A DNA stretch of 64,000 bases from Clostridium sp. KNHs205 (GTDB lineage: Bacteria; Bacillota; Clostridia; Lachnospirales; Lachnospiraceae). Of the stretch, positions 1 through 8,413 are shown piece after piece. The stretch is taken from positions 1,969,501 through 2,033,500 of the forward strand of contig NZ_JNLE01000003.1 in the NCBI RefSeq assembly GCF_000702945.1, read 5' to 3'. The translations under genes were made by a program, and so were the position numbers. Every line of letters begins with the position of its first letter. Positions within the stretch are counted from its first letter, which is position 1. Under the pieces are notes generated by a model. The model saw nothing but the letters and a program-made list of their open reading frames with translations. It was not told the origin of the DNA and made no database searches.

Positions 1-1362
1 CAGTTGCAGCTATATATTGAACATAGTTTTCTATTTCGTAATTTCAGTGAAGTCTGGCGGGATGATACGCCGCTTACTGCTGAGGAAATACTTGAGCTGG
101 ACCAATACTGCCGCAACCTGCACATAGATCTTGTGCCCTCTATTGCTACCTTTGGGCATCTTTATAAAGTACTTCGTACAAAGACCTATTCACATCTTTG
201 TGAACTGGAGGGAGCGGAAAAGGAACCTTTCTCCTTCTATGAAAGAATGGGTCATCATACCCTTGATATTTCTAATAAAGATAGTTTTGCCTTTATTACA
301 GAGATACTTCAGGAGTTTATCCCTTTATTTTCATCTGAATATTTTAATCTGTGTGCAGACGAGACCTTTGACCTGGGAAAAGGAAAAAGTAAAGCGATGG
401 CTGAAAAGGTCGGACTTGACAACATGTACATAGACTTTGTAGGACAAATATCTGAGTTTCTTATTAGTAAGGGAAAAAAGCCGATGTTCTGGGGAGATAT
501 TATCTGCGGGTTTCCGGAAGCTGTTAAGAAACTTCCTGAGGGTGTAATCTGCCTCAATTGGGGATATGAACCCAATGAAAGTGAGGACAATACCAAAGCA
601 CTTAAAGAGGCAGGCGCACTTCAATATGTATGTCCCGGGGTTAATGGCTGGAACAGGCTGATAAATAATTACAGATCTGCTTATGATAATATCAGCAGAA
701 TGAGCAGCTATGCAGTTAAATATCAGGCAGAAGGAATTTTAAATACGGATTGGGGCGATTTTGGACACATTAATCACCCGGAATTTTCCTTAGCAGGAAT
801 GATCTACGGAGCAGCCTTTTCCTGGAATGCAAAAAGGCTGGAATTTGAAGATATTAATTGTAAAATATCGAGACTTGAGTATGGAGATGCAACAGATACC
901 TTTTTGTCCGTAGTGAATACATTATCAGAACAGAATGCGGTTACCTGGTATGATGTAATATGTTTTAAGGAATTAAAGGAAAATGCCATTAAAGGAAAAC
1001 CCTATTCACCTGTACTGGAAGATATCAGTTGGGATGAGATTAACGCAACCAATGTAAAAATAGATAACTGTTTAACCCTTCTTTATCGGATACTGTCCAC
1101 CGCCAGACAGGAGAAGCGCTATCTTTATAAGGCTTATTTCATAGCAGGGGCAGGCATGAAGCTCTTCAATGAGATTGGTGCTTTTGCAGTCTGCGGTCCC
1201 TGTACGGCAGATGCAAAGGAACAGGGAAAGGAGCTTGCTGTAAGGCTTGAATACTGGCATCAGGAATATAAGGAGCTGTGGCGCAGTGTCAGTAAGGAAT
1301 CCGAACTCTACCGTATCAGCGAAGTTGCTTTCTGGTATGCGGATTATCTGAGAGTCCTGTAA
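1..1362 (+). CDS. GH20-like beta-N-acetylhexosaminidase, 5'-truncated by window edge
   Basis: The reading frame is open from base 1, so the gene begins upstream of the window; the TTG at base 4 is internal. The visible 453 codons resemble the catalytic barrel of family 20 hexosaminidases, which release terminal N-acetylhexosamines using an Asp-Glu pair. That pair is seen at bases 358-363 in the context NLCADETF, after a VPSIATFGH strand and before FWGDII. Position 1 (QLQLYIEH) fits the early part of the barrel. The C-terminal 150 residues are helical and not recognised. No signal peptide can be judged because the N-terminus is missing. A cytoplasmic GH20-like enzyme acting on imported amino-sugar oligomers is plausible. 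The family call is from motif pattern and is fairly secure; the exact substrate is unknown. Confidence 0.72.
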   Translation, partial: QLQLYIEHSFLFRNFSEVWRDDTPLTAEEILELDQYCRNLHIDLVPSIATFGHLYKVLRTKTYSHLCELEGAEKEPFSFYERMGHHTLDISNKDSFAFITEILQEFIPLFSSEYFNLCADETFDLGKGKSKAMAEKVGLDNMYIDFVGQISEFLISKGKKPMFWGDIICGFPEAVKKLPEGVICLNWGYEPNESEDNTKALKEAGALQYVCPGVNGWNRLINNYRSAYDNISRMSSYAVKYQAEGILNTDWGDFGHINHPEFSLAGMIYGAAFSWNAKRLEFEDINCKISRLEYGDATDTFLSVVNTLSEQNAVTWYDVICFKELKENAIKGKPYSPVLEDISWDEINATNVKIDNCLTLLYRILSTARQEKRYLYKAYFIAGAGMKLFNEIGAFAVCGPCTADAKEQGKELAVRLEYWHQEYKELWRSVSKESELYRISEVAFWYADYLRVL

Positions 1363-1441
1363 AATGGATATTGAATCAATGTTGCTTTTCGGTTATACTC
1401 TACATCATATGGCATTTGTCGAAAAGGAGAACTAAAAAGCA

Positions 1442-2383
1442 ATGAAATTCTATCTTGCACCCTTAGAAGGGATAACCGGGTATATCTACCGAAATGCATT
1501 TCACACCTATTACGGTCAGGTAGATAAATATTTTTCACCCTTTATAACAACAAATTCGGATTTGGCCTTTAAGAACAAAGATATTAAGGATATTCATCCG
1601 GATAATAACAAAGGAATGGTCTTGATACCCCAGCTGCTTACCAATAACGCCAGTAGTTTTATTAGTGCTTCGGAAAAGATAAAGCAGTATGGATACAATG
1701 AAATAAATTTAAACCTTGGTTGTCCCTCCGGCACGGTTGTATCCAAAAATAAAGGTTCCGGCTTTTTAGCCCTCAAAGAGGAACTGGATAGATTTTTGGA
1801 AGAGATTTTTGAAAAGTCTGTTACAGAGATTTCAATTAAGACCAGAATTGGAAAAGAACAGCCGGATGAATTCTATGATCTGATTCAGATCTATAATAAA
1901 TATCCTCTTAAGGAGCTGATTATTCATCCGAGAATTCAGAAGGATTTCTATAAGAACAAACCAAATCTGACGGTCTTTGCCGATGCCCTGAAGACCAGTA
2001 AGAATCCCGTCTGCTACAATGGAGATATCTTTACACTTAAGGATTTTAAAGATTTCAATCAGAGATTTCCGGAAGTGGATACCTTAATGCTTGGCAGAGG
2101 GCTTCTTGCCTATCCGGGATTGATTGCTGCCATTAAGGAAAATAAGCAGCCGGATAAGGAGGTCTTCAGGCAATTTCATGACCGAGTGTATAATGATTAC
2201 CGTAAAGTCCTTGCTCCTGACAGGAACGTATTGTTTAAGATGAAGGAATTATGGATCTATATGAGTACTGTCTTTACTGATTATGAGAAGTACCTGAAAA
2301 AGATTAAGAAATCAGAACAGTTAGACAGTTATGAAGAAACGGTTGAGAAGCTCTTTCGTGAGCAGGAAATTGTGATTGAATAA
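1442..2383 (+). CDS. tRNA-dihydrouridine synthase family protein
   Basis: The 313-residue protein has the flavin TIM-barrel layout of Dus enzymes, which reduce uridine to dihydrouridine in tRNA using FMN and NADPH. The N-terminal APLEGIT strand, the NLGCPSG motif with the catalytic Cys at about residue 94, the KTRIG strand, the IHPR segment and the LMLGRGLL phosphate-binding segment are all present in order. An AAGGAGAAC ribosome-binding site lies about 10 bases before the ATG. The protein is a little shorter than DusB-type proteins and resembles the compact Dus group common in Clostridia. It is cytoplasmic and stands alone, 79 bp after the hexosaminidase gene. Which tRNA position it modifies cannot be read from sequence. 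Confidence 0.9.
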   Translation: MKFYLAPLEGITGYIYRNAFHTYYGQVDKYFSPFITTNSDLAFKNKDIKDIHPDNNKGMVLIPQLLTNNASSFISASEKIKQYGYNEINLNLGCPSGTVVSKNKGSGFLALKEELDRFLEEIFEKSVTEISIKTRIGKEQPDEFYDLIQIYNKYPLKELIIHPRIQKDFYKNKPNLTVFADALKTSKNPVCYNGDIFTLKDFKDFNQRFPEVDTLMLGRGLLAYPGLIAAIKENKQPDKEVFRQFHDRVYNDYRKVLAPDRNVLFKMKELWIYMSTVFTDYEKYLKKIKKSEQLDSYEETVEKLFREQEIVIE

Positions 2384-2401
2384 ATATTAAATGATTAAAA
2401 G

Positions 2402-2633
2402 CAGTTTTTCACAAGGGGACGGCAATTGGCATAAAACAGAAAGACTCATACTTCAATTCCAAGGCATAAGAAGTTCTAATTCTCTGAATATTTTGTGCTG
2501 GACATATTATAAAACTGATAACTCGCTGCGCTCAGACAATCAGCTTTATAATATAGCACAAAATTTCCAGAGAAAAGAACTTCTAATGCCTTTCCATAGG
2601 CGTATTCGTTCTTTCTATTTTATGCAAATTGCC
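2402..2633. repeat. Nested-palindrome interspersed repeat, copy 1
   Basis: The outer arms (2421-2444 and 2611-2633) are inverted copies of each other. Inside them lies a second inverted pair around the text AAGAAGTTCTAATTCTCTG (about 2468-2486) and its mirror near 2567-2587. The centre carries a third dyad around ACTCGCTGCGCTC. A homologous element lies inverted at 6503-6716 and a shortened one at 32481-32572. Homology extends about 20 bases left of the outer arm (GGGACGG). An open frame across the element is a by-product of the palindrome. It could be a MITE-like mobile repeat or a structured RNA. Confidence 0.8.
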
Positions 2634-2642
2634 TGTGCTCCT

Positions 2643-2736
2643 ATTGACGTTAGACTTTGCTTATTTAATAATAAAGTTATTTGTTATACATCATATCTGG
2701 ATAATATTGACGTTAGGCTTTGCTTATTTAATAATA
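2643..2736. repeat. 31-bp direct repeat, two copies, beside the mobile element
   Basis: Bases 2643-2673 and 2706-2736 are the same 31-base text (starting ATTGACGTTAG) with one mismatch. The second copy ends exactly at the left inverted repeat of the element at 2737, and its last eight bases form the left target-site copy. Confidence 0.75.
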
Positions 2737-2771
2737 GGCTCTGTCACAACATATGGTTGAAAAACGATATG

Positions 2772-2804
2772 ATTTTAGCAGGGCATAAAATGCTCTGCTA
2801 AATT
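2772..2804. other. Hairpin just inside left end of IS-like element
   Basis: The text TAGCAGGGCAT and its near-perfect mirror ATGCTCTGCTA form a hairpin with a 3-base loop, followed on the + strand by TTTTTT. It could be a bidirectional terminator insulating the element's cargo. Confidence 0.5.
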
Positions 2805-2915
2805 GGCTTTTTTATATAAATAAGACGAACTTTTTATCAATATGTACAATGTCGTGTAACCTTTGCTATTACTTATTTTTATAATATTTCAACTGTAGCC
2901 ATATTATGTTCTATA

Positions 2916-3833
2916 CTATTCAAACAATAACCACATAGAAGATACATTAGGAGAAATTATTCTTCCATCCCAAGGACCAGTAATCCCTAACTCCTTTGGT
3001 GTAATTTTTTGATAGCCACCTTCCATTCCTTGTATCTCAATATTGTATTGTTCATCAATTGATATAATAGCAGATAAAGGTTCACTATGTAAGACAATAT
3101 CTTTTAGAGATGGATATTTTTCGTGAATTTCACTGGAATAGCAAAAATGTTCAAATTCTGGACCAAACCATTTATAAGATATTGCGTTAAGGGTAAAATA
3201 ATAAGTTTTGTTAATTTTTTCTATTGAATCTGTATGGTCGTGACCATTAACACAAAGTAATATTTTCTTCCCATTAGCTGTTGCTTGATTAATGATACTT
3301 TGTACTTCTTCTCGGTTTGATACACCACGTTTTCTAAAGCTGTTTTCTAAGCTGTGATGCGAAAATATAACTATAGGTAGCAAGCTTTCTGAAATTTCTC
3401 GCTGTAGCCAAATTAATTCAAAATCGGGTATTGATGGATATATACCATCTTTTACTTCATAATTACGCTTATGATATACTTCAAATTCATTACCGTATCG
3501 AATAAAAGCTGCATCAAGCACTATAAACTTTATATTTCCACATTCAAATGAATAGTATGAGTGTTCCATACCAAGCCAATTTATAACATCTTTTTTAGTA
3601 TACAGGTCAGTATCATGATTGCCTATTACGTGGTGATGTGGCTTTTCAAAATCATTAAATATTGATAGCAATTCTTCATTCTTATGGTATGGATGACAGA
3701 AATCCCCAAGCTCAATTATAAAATCTACCTCTGCTTCACGTGCCCTTGTTATAAAACTATTTAATCTTTCTAACCCATCTGGAATAACATCATGATGTAA
3801 ATCTGTAAAAACTGCAAATTTTATACTGCTCAT
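2916..3833 (-). CDS. Calcineurin-like metallophosphoesterase
   Basis: The 305-residue protein carries every metal-binding motif of the calcineurin-like phosphoesterase superfamily in order: TDLHHD (Asp11, His13), LGDFCHP (Asp44), GNHDTD (Asn72-His73), FSHHS and NGHDHTD. These bind a dinuclear metal centre that hydrolyses phosphoesters, in the Icc/purple-acid-phosphatase-like part of the family. There is no signal peptide, so it is probably cytoplasmic. The substrate may be a cyclic nucleotide, a nucleotide or a small phosphoester and cannot be told. AAGGAG lies about 12 bases before the ATG. Codon use is visibly more AT-rich than in neighbouring chromosomal genes, and the gene lies between the inverted repeats of an IS-like element, both suggesting acquisition by transfer. 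Confidence 0.88.
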   Translation of the reverse strand: MSSIKFAVFTDLHHDVIPDGLERLNSFITRAREAEVDFIIELGDFCHPYHKNEELLSIFNDFEKPHHHVIGNHDTDLYTKKDVINWLGMEHSYYSFECGNIKFIVLDAAFIRYGNEFEVYHKRNYEVKDGIYPSIPDFELIWLQREISESLLPIVIFSHHSLENSFRKRGVSNREEVQSIINQATANGKKILLCVNGHDHTDSIEKINKTYYFTLNAISYKWFGPEFEHFCYSSEIHEKYPSLKDIVLHSEPLSAIISIDEQYNIEIQGMEGGYQKITPKELGITGPWDGRIISPNVSSMWLLFE

Positions 3834-3921
3834 TAGATTACCTAACTCCTTTTAATATTCAGATTACATAAGTAATTTTTACTTCGCTAATTAAAACGAT
3901 TAAGACATCTTAAATACTACT

Positions 3922-4112
3922 CTAGTCAATAATAATTTTATTGCAATTATTACATCTATAACTTTTTATTTTGGATTTCTAAGATAATACTTTCCACCCA
4001 ATACTGTATACTTTTCAATTATTTTCAGTTTCTTATTATGCCACTTAAATGAATATTTTCAACTATCAATAAAACCTTGTATTAGGTTAGAATTACAATA
4101 AGGACATACCAA
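3922..4112 (-). pseudogene. Decayed small zinc-ribbon protein (DUF6487-like)
   Basis: Read from a TTG on the minus strand, the frame gives VCPYCNSNLIQGFIDS, then a TGA stop, then a continuing frame with WHNKKLKIIEKY. After a one-base shift near 3965 it gives SYRCNNCNKIIID and a stop at 3922. Two CxxC knuckles separated by about 45 residues, with a central Trp, match my recollection of the small DUF6487 zinc-ribbon family. Because both a stop and a shift are needed, it is best called a pseudogene. The family name is from memory; the two CxxC motifs are directly visible. Confidence 0.5.
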
Positions 4113-4227
4113 TATTCCATAAAACTTCCGACTATTTTATTTCCTTCACATAAATCTACAATTCTGATTTAATTATATTGTTATTATATAATGTACATTT
4201 CTAAAATACTACCGTAATTCAATATAT

Positions 4228-4437
4228 TTACTTAATCAATGGAACAGCCGGTCGTTTTGCTAATTCCCTACATTTAACCATTGCTAATGCTGACAGGGCT
4301 GTTCTCAAAAGAGTATTCATTTTATCATTTATTGAACTACTATTGATATTGATACAATTATTCCATGTAGGATAATTGTTAAGGTATTTTGAAAGACTCT
4401 TTATTAAGATTAAATATCTGCTACGGTTGCCATTCAA
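4228..4437 (-). CDS. Small protein of unknown function inside IS-like element
   Basis: A 69-codon frame opens with TTG a few bases after a GGAAGGAG ribosome-binding site and ends AKRPAVPLIK. It contains a central NINSSSINDK stretch and a helical LLRTALSALAMVKCRELAK segment. It is not recognised. It sits just inside the right inverted repeat, the usual place for the start of a transposase, but shows no DDE or zinc-finger motif. An ATG three bases further in another frame stops after seven codons, so this may be a remnant of a longer gene. Confidence 0.35.
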   Translation of the reverse strand: MNGNRSRYLILIKSLSKYLNNYPTWNNCININSSSINDKMNTLLRTALSALAMVKCRELAKRPAVPLIK

Positions 4438-4759
4438 ACTACTCCTTCCATATCTTTACGCTATTATTATAACACATAATTTGGAAGTAATCAGACGATT
4501 GTTCGATTTATCAACCTTATGTTATGACAGAGCCTAATAATAATATTAAGACATTTGGGATAAAAGAAAATTATATCAATAGATTTATTATTTGATAGTG
4601 CTTATAATAATATGTTCTTTTGTGTTTAGTGATTGGTCACTTTAAACTTTTAAGAAGTTGTTCCCTTTCTTATTTTTATTAGAAGAACCTGTTTACACAA
4701 AATTTTACACTATCGGTCTACTCTCTATAGTATCTTCATCAACCAATTGATTTAATGTA

Positions 4760-5641
4760 TTATATCAATTGATGCTCTTTAAGATAGGTCTTATAAGCAT
4801 TGGCCAGGAAGGTGGAAGCACCTTCACCATATATTCTGTCGGTAGCTTCTCTGACAGCCTTGTCAGTGGTAAAGCCTTCTAATAGAAGATTCCAGTAATT
4901 ATCACCCATGTCTATTCCGTTTAAGGTAACATTCATTAAGTCCATCAATTCATTTACGATACTCTGTATTTCTGTTGAAGCAGGGTCTTTCCTCATGTCA
5001 GAAGTCAATTTTTTATGGAGTTCCGTATTTTTAGCTACATAATCTTTAGATGAATCCATAAGTGAATTCATTCTGTCCATCGTACCTTTGAAGTCTTTCA
5101 GATTTTGTTTCATCGCTTGTGTATATTTCTCAATACTGCCATATTGCTTTATTGCCAATTGACCGATTTCTGATTCCTTTTCTTTCATGGTCTCAAACAT
5201 CTCATTGAACTTTTCCATGCTGCCCCAGTAAGTTACAATCTCATCTAAGTGGGTTTCTTTAAAATCCTCCAGAGCAGAAAAATAGTCCGTCATATCGAAT
5301 TCCTTAAAGCTCATATCCTTTTCTCCTTTCAAAAGCCTGTCGATTAAACCAAGCAGGTTACCAAGTCTGTCAGCCTTAGCCTGTATAAGCTTTCGTTGAT
5401 CCCTTAAAGCGTTTAGCCTGTCAAACTGTGGATTTTGCATTATTGCTTTTATATCCTTTAAAGGAAAGTCCAGTTCTTTGAAAAACAATATCTGTTGAAG
5501 GGTCTCCAGAGATGCCTTATTATAGAGCCTGTATCCGGCGGCTGTAGTATCAGATGGTTTTAACAGACCGATTTCATCATAATACTGCAAAGTACGAACA
5601 CTTACTCCTGTAAGGTCAGAGACCTGTTTTACTGTCATCAT
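4760..5641 (-). CDS. MerR-family regulator with TipAS antibiotic-recognition domain
   Basis: This 293-residue protein has an N-terminal MerR winged helix (residues 2-72, TVRTLQYYDEIGLL-type helix and AAGYRLY wing), a coiled dimer helix (about 78-105) and a C-terminal TipAS domain (about 130-290). TipAS domains bind thiopeptide or other bulky antibiotics and drive MerR-type promoter activation. GGAGG lies 7-8 bases before the tandem ATG codons. Its own promoter (5742-5772) has the long 19-bp spacer and central dyad that MerR proteins untwist, so autoregulation is very likely. No efflux or resistance gene lies in the same transcript. No feature of the AT-rich IS-like neighbour extends into it. 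Confidence 0.9.
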   Translation of the reverse strand: MMTVKQVSDLTGVSVRTLQYYDEIGLLKPSDTTAAGYRLYNKASLETLQQILFFKELDFPLKDIKAIMQNPQFDRLNALRDQRKLIQAKADRLGNLLGLIDRLLKGEKDMSFKEFDMTDYFSALEDFKETHLDEIVTYWGSMEKFNEMFETMKEKESEIGQLAIKQYGSIEKYTQAMKQNLKDFKGTMDRMNSLMDSSKDYVAKNTELHKKLTSDMRKDPASTEIQSIVNELMDLMNVTLNGIDMGDNYWNLLLEGFTTDKAVREATDRIYGEGASTFLANAYKTYLKEHQLI

Positions 5642-5741
5642 GGCGGTACCTCCATAATCAGAGATTATATTTAGGTTGGTTGCTTATATATTTATAGGTT
5701 AAGTGGTAACAGCTGTTTTATTTCTTCTAATCTCTGTAATA

Positions 5742-5772
5742 AACATACACTATCACGTTGGGTGATAGTCAA
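5742..5772 (-). promoter_or_regulatory. MerR-type promoter with 19-bp spacer and operator dyad
   Basis: On the minus strand TTGACT (5772-5767) and TATGTT (5747-5742) are separated by 19 bases. Within the spacer lies a perfect 8-bp inverted repeat, ACTATCAC-N5-GTGATAGT (5749-5769). This is the standard architecture for MerR autoregulation and points at the gene starting at 5641. Confidence 0.88.
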
Positions 5773-5927
5773 TAGATAATTTCAATATTTCAATATTTTT
5801 TATGCCATATTTAAAATGAATATATATGTAGTATTTTTAGGTCTTAATTATCTGTTTTTTTCTTTTCAATCTGCATTATAAATTTAAGTGCAAATACCTT
5901 GCTTTTATATGATTTCAGATTTATTGT

Positions 5928-6478
5928 AAAAAACTAAGACATTACATAGGTTTTCACACTTTGAAAAACTAAAACCATGATTATATAGGGGGTTATGTTG
6001 TAAAAACTAAAACCATTATTACATAGAATTCAGGTTGCAAAAGACTAAAATCGTAATTACATAGGATTCAGGTTGCAAAAAACTAAAACCATGATTATAT
6101 AAGGATTCCGGTTGCAAAAAACTAAGACCATGATTATATAAGGATTCCGGTCGCAAAAAACTAAGACCATGATTATATAAGGATTCCGGTTGTAAAAAGC
6201 TAAGACCATGATTATATAAGGATTCCGGTTGTAAAAAACTAAGACCATGATTATATAAGGATTCAGTTTGTAAAAAACTAAAACCATGATTATATAAGGA
6301 TTCAGTTTGTAAAAAACTAAAACCATGATTATATAAGGATTCAGTTTGTAAAAAACTAAAACCATGATTATATAAGGATTCAGTTTGTAAAAAACTAAAA
6401 CCATCATTACATAATGATTTCAGGTTGTAAAAAACTAAAACCATGATTACATAAGGTTTCAGATTGCAAAAACATAAA
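5928..6478. repeat. Tandem array, 39-bp unit, about 15 copies
   Basis: The unit (core AAAACTAAAACCATGATTAT) recurs every 39 bases, near-identical in the middle (6070-6390) and drifting at both edges. Because 39 is divisible by three, two overlapping minus-strand frames stay open and spell 13-residue peptide repeats. The flanks share the text CATATGATTTCAG or TATATGATTTCAG on both sides. There are no unique spacers, so it is not CRISPR. Confidence 0.92.
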
Positions 6479-6502
6479 AAACCCTGCTTTCATATGATTT
6501 CA

Positions 6503-6716
6503 GGTGAATTGCAAAAGAGAGAAAGAACGAATGTGCCTATGGAGAGGTATTAGAAGTCCTTTTCTCTGGAGATTTTGTGCTATCATGTAAAACAGATTGT
6601 TTGAGCGTAGCGAGTTATCTGTTTTACATGATGTCAAGCACAAAATCTTCAGAGAATTAGGACTTCTTATACCTCGGAATCGAAGCATGAGTTCTTTCTC
6701 TCTTTTGCAATTCACC
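6503..6716. repeat. Nested-palindrome interspersed repeat, copy 2 (inverted)
   Basis: The outer arms 6503-6528 and 6691-6716 are a perfect 26-bp inverted repeat. An inner arm reads TATTAGAAGTCC against GGACTTCTTATA. The centre holds a further hairpin, TGTAAAACAGAT against ATCTGTTTTACA. It is homologous to 2402-2633 in the opposite orientation, including the GGGACGG flank. Confidence 0.85.
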
Positions 6717-6767
6717 GTCCCATTGAGAAAAACTGTTCTTTTCTAATCTGAGCTTCAAAGCATAAAA

Positions 6768-6797
6768 AAGAGACAGATTTTAATCAATCTGTCTCTT
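6768..6797. terminator. Bidirectional intrinsic terminator
   Basis: AAGAGACAGATT and AATCTGTCTCTT form a perfect 12-bp stem with a 6-base loop, with A-rich and T-rich edges on either side. It precedes the unknown gene pair starting at 6897. Confidence 0.65.
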
Positions 6798-6896
6798 CCT
6801 GTATATATATTACCACAAAATCTCGATTTTTTCAAGTCTTGTAATAGATTGGAAGCTGCCCTATAATGAGATACCATCTTGGAAGGAGGATTATTT

Positions 6897-7439
6897 ATGG
6901 AGGACAATTTATTTGAATTAATGCAGCTTAAAAAGCAGGAAGCCGAAATAACGGCACTTCTGGCAGTTAATGAAAAAACAGAAAGCTTCGGCCTGTCTTT
7001 ATCCTATGAAGAGGCTAAGGAATTGGTGGTATTGAGAAATGACAGTCTTAAGAACACTCAGAGGGTGGAATTCGGGGAAGGTATTCTTCCAAAACTCATA
7101 TACCACTTCTGTGATTCCCAGTATATTACACAGGATAATTACATGCAGACGCTGACAGATCTCCAGGATATCTTTTATCAGTTTAAGAATGAATCGGAGG
7201 ATAATCTCACTGATGATGAACTGTTTACCTTTATGAAAGAGCAGTTTGAAGAGGTATGTACCGGTGACTTAGAATATCTTGCCGGTACTTGTCTGGAGAA
7301 ATTCACAGAAGCTATCAGGGCAGGTTACCGAGGTTATAAACAGACTGGCGGCAGCGGAGAATTCAGCCAGTTCGACGATGTAACACGTTGGGACAGGGAG
7401 TTATATCTGGAGGTCTTAAAAGAAATCTTTTGGGATTAA
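6897..7439 (+). CDS. Conserved protein of unknown function (DUF6323-like)
   Basis: A 180-residue acidic, mostly helical cytoplasmic protein. The ATG at 6897 is preferred because GGAAGGAGG ends seven bases before it, whereas an upstream TTG overlaps that site. A YEEAKELVVLRNDSL segment and an LTDDELFTFMKEQF segment stand out. From memory it resembles the DUF6323 family, found in Clostridia beside a DUF6179 protein, and the next gene fits that partner. The following gene starts 11 bases after this stop, so the two are one transcript. No catalytic motif is seen and no function is proposed. Confidence 0.7.
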   Translation: MEDNLFELMQLKKQEAEITALLAVNEKTESFGLSLSYEEAKELVVLRNDSLKNTQRVEFGEGILPKLIYHFCDSQYITQDNYMQTLTDLQDIFYQFKNESEDNLTDDELFTFMKEQFEEVCTGDLEYLAGTCLEKFTEAIRAGYRGYKQTGGSGEFSQFDDVTRWDRELYLEVLKEIFWD

Positions 7440-7450
7440 TGGGAGGCTAT

Positions 7451-8317
7451 ATGGATATGGATTATACCATGGAAGAACTTCTGCCCTTAGTGGAGAAGCT
7501 TACCTTTCAATTCACCTCGGGAGACAGCAGTTCCGTGACCTATGAGACTGCCAGAATGCTGATGGAAGCAATTCTCTATTGCATCGAGGAGTATGAAAGG
7601 GAAGGGAATGCATTCAGTGTCAGAAGCGAGAATAGACAGGAAGCTGCTTATGTATATAAGCTGGGATATGAGGCAGTAAGAGAGAAGGTATATAAAGCGA
7701 AAGAGTTATATGAGAATATTCTCAAAGATTTTAAGGATTTCGGTTTAAGAAATTTAAAAGAAACCTTTCTGGATGGAATGCCTGCTTTTTTCATTCATTA
7801 TGATCCGAAATTCAAGCCCCAGGACCATTTATTAACCTTGGATTATCCAACGGTAGGTGCCATTGGTAATCTTAATGGGATTGATGCCATATATCAATAT
7901 TTATGCAATATCAAACTTGAGAATGAGTTCTTACTGGTATTTCCTCCTGAGAACGTGGCAAGACGGTTAGAAAGGCTTATGCCTGACTACCAGGAAGCAT
8001 ATTATGATAATATTTGTGACGCAGTGCTCTTAACGGTAATAGGCTGTTATGCCGCAGATAAATCCATAGGTGGGCTTGACTTAAGGGAAGAGGATATGAG
8101 TGCAGTGAGGGAATATTTTGAAGGCGATGATATGGAAGCTGCAGAAGGAAAGATTCAGCATATTATAACGGTTCTTTTTCAGCAGGTTTTTTCTGATAGG
8201 GAAGAAATGAAAGTTTATTTTATGCAGGGTAGCAAAAACTATGCAATCAGAATTATGAATGGTATCCAAAATAATTCACTTTGCGGAGTATTTGGGTTGT
8301 ATAATCAGTTTGGTTAA
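7451..8317 (+). CDS. Conserved protein of unknown function (DUF6179-like)
   Basis: A 288-residue, largely helical protein with repeated acidic/aromatic segments (LEEAAYVYKLGYEAV-like helices, FFIHYDPKFKPQDHLLTLDYP). The ATG at 7451 follows GGGAGG by four bases; an ATG at 7439 overlapping the previous stop is the alternative. Close packing behind the preceding gene suggests the two proteins act together. The pairing of the two unknown families is recalled from clostridial genomes and is not proof of function. No signal peptide, membrane helix or metal motif is visible. A hairpin at 8358-8395 closes the operon. Confidence 0.7.
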   Translation: MDMDYTMEELLPLVEKLTFQFTSGDSSSVTYETARMLMEAILYCIEEYEREGNAFSVRSENRQEAAYVYKLGYEAVREKVYKAKELYENILKDFKDFGLRNLKETFLDGMPAFFIHYDPKFKPQDHLLTLDYPTVGAIGNLNGIDAIYQYLCNIKLENEFLLVFPPENVARRLERLMPDYQEAYYDNICDAVLLTVIGCYAADKSIGGLDLREEDMSAVREYFEGDDMEAAEGKIQHIITVLFQQVFSDREEMKVYFMQGSKNYAIRIMNGIQNNSLCGVFGLYNQFG

Positions 8318-8357
8318 GAAAAGTTTTTGAAGTTTTAATCAGATAAAGTATGAGTAA

Positions 8358-8400
8358 GAAGGTTCTTAGCTGTCTGAAGAAAGCTAAGAACTTTCTTTTA
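8358..8400 (+). terminator. Intrinsic terminator
   Basis: AAGGTTCTTAGCT pairs with AGCTAAGAACTTT around a loop of about 10 bases and runs into CTTTTATT. It ends the two-gene operon. Confidence 0.75.
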
Positions 8401-8413
8401 TTATGAATCCTTT

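Larger units (their letters stand above)
2737..4534. mobile_element. IS-like element with ISL3-type ends and cargo, no transposase
   Basis: The 1.8-kb segment is bounded by inverted repeats at 2737-2768 and 4503-4534 that match at 28 of 32 positions and begin GGCTCTGTCA. The eight bases outside each end are identical (TAATAATA, 2729-2736 and 4535-4542), as expected of a target-site duplication. GGCTCT termini and 8-bp duplications are typical of the ISL3 family. No transposase frame is visible. The element instead carries a metallophosphoesterase gene, a decayed zinc-ribbon gene and a small unknown frame, all on the minus strand. It would have to be moved by a transposase acting in trans. The AT-rich duplication could arise by chance, but the long repeats make the borders convincing. 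Confidence 0.7.

Noticed and set aside
2391..2801. A 136-codon open frame downstream of the dihydrouridine synthase gene
   Set aside because: It runs through the nested palindrome, the 31-bp repeat and into the mobile-element end; it has no ribosome-binding site and its peptide mirrors the second palindrome copy.
5928..6478. CRISPR array or repeat-protein gene
   Set aside because: The 39-bp units are tandem without unique spacers, and neither frame has a start signal.
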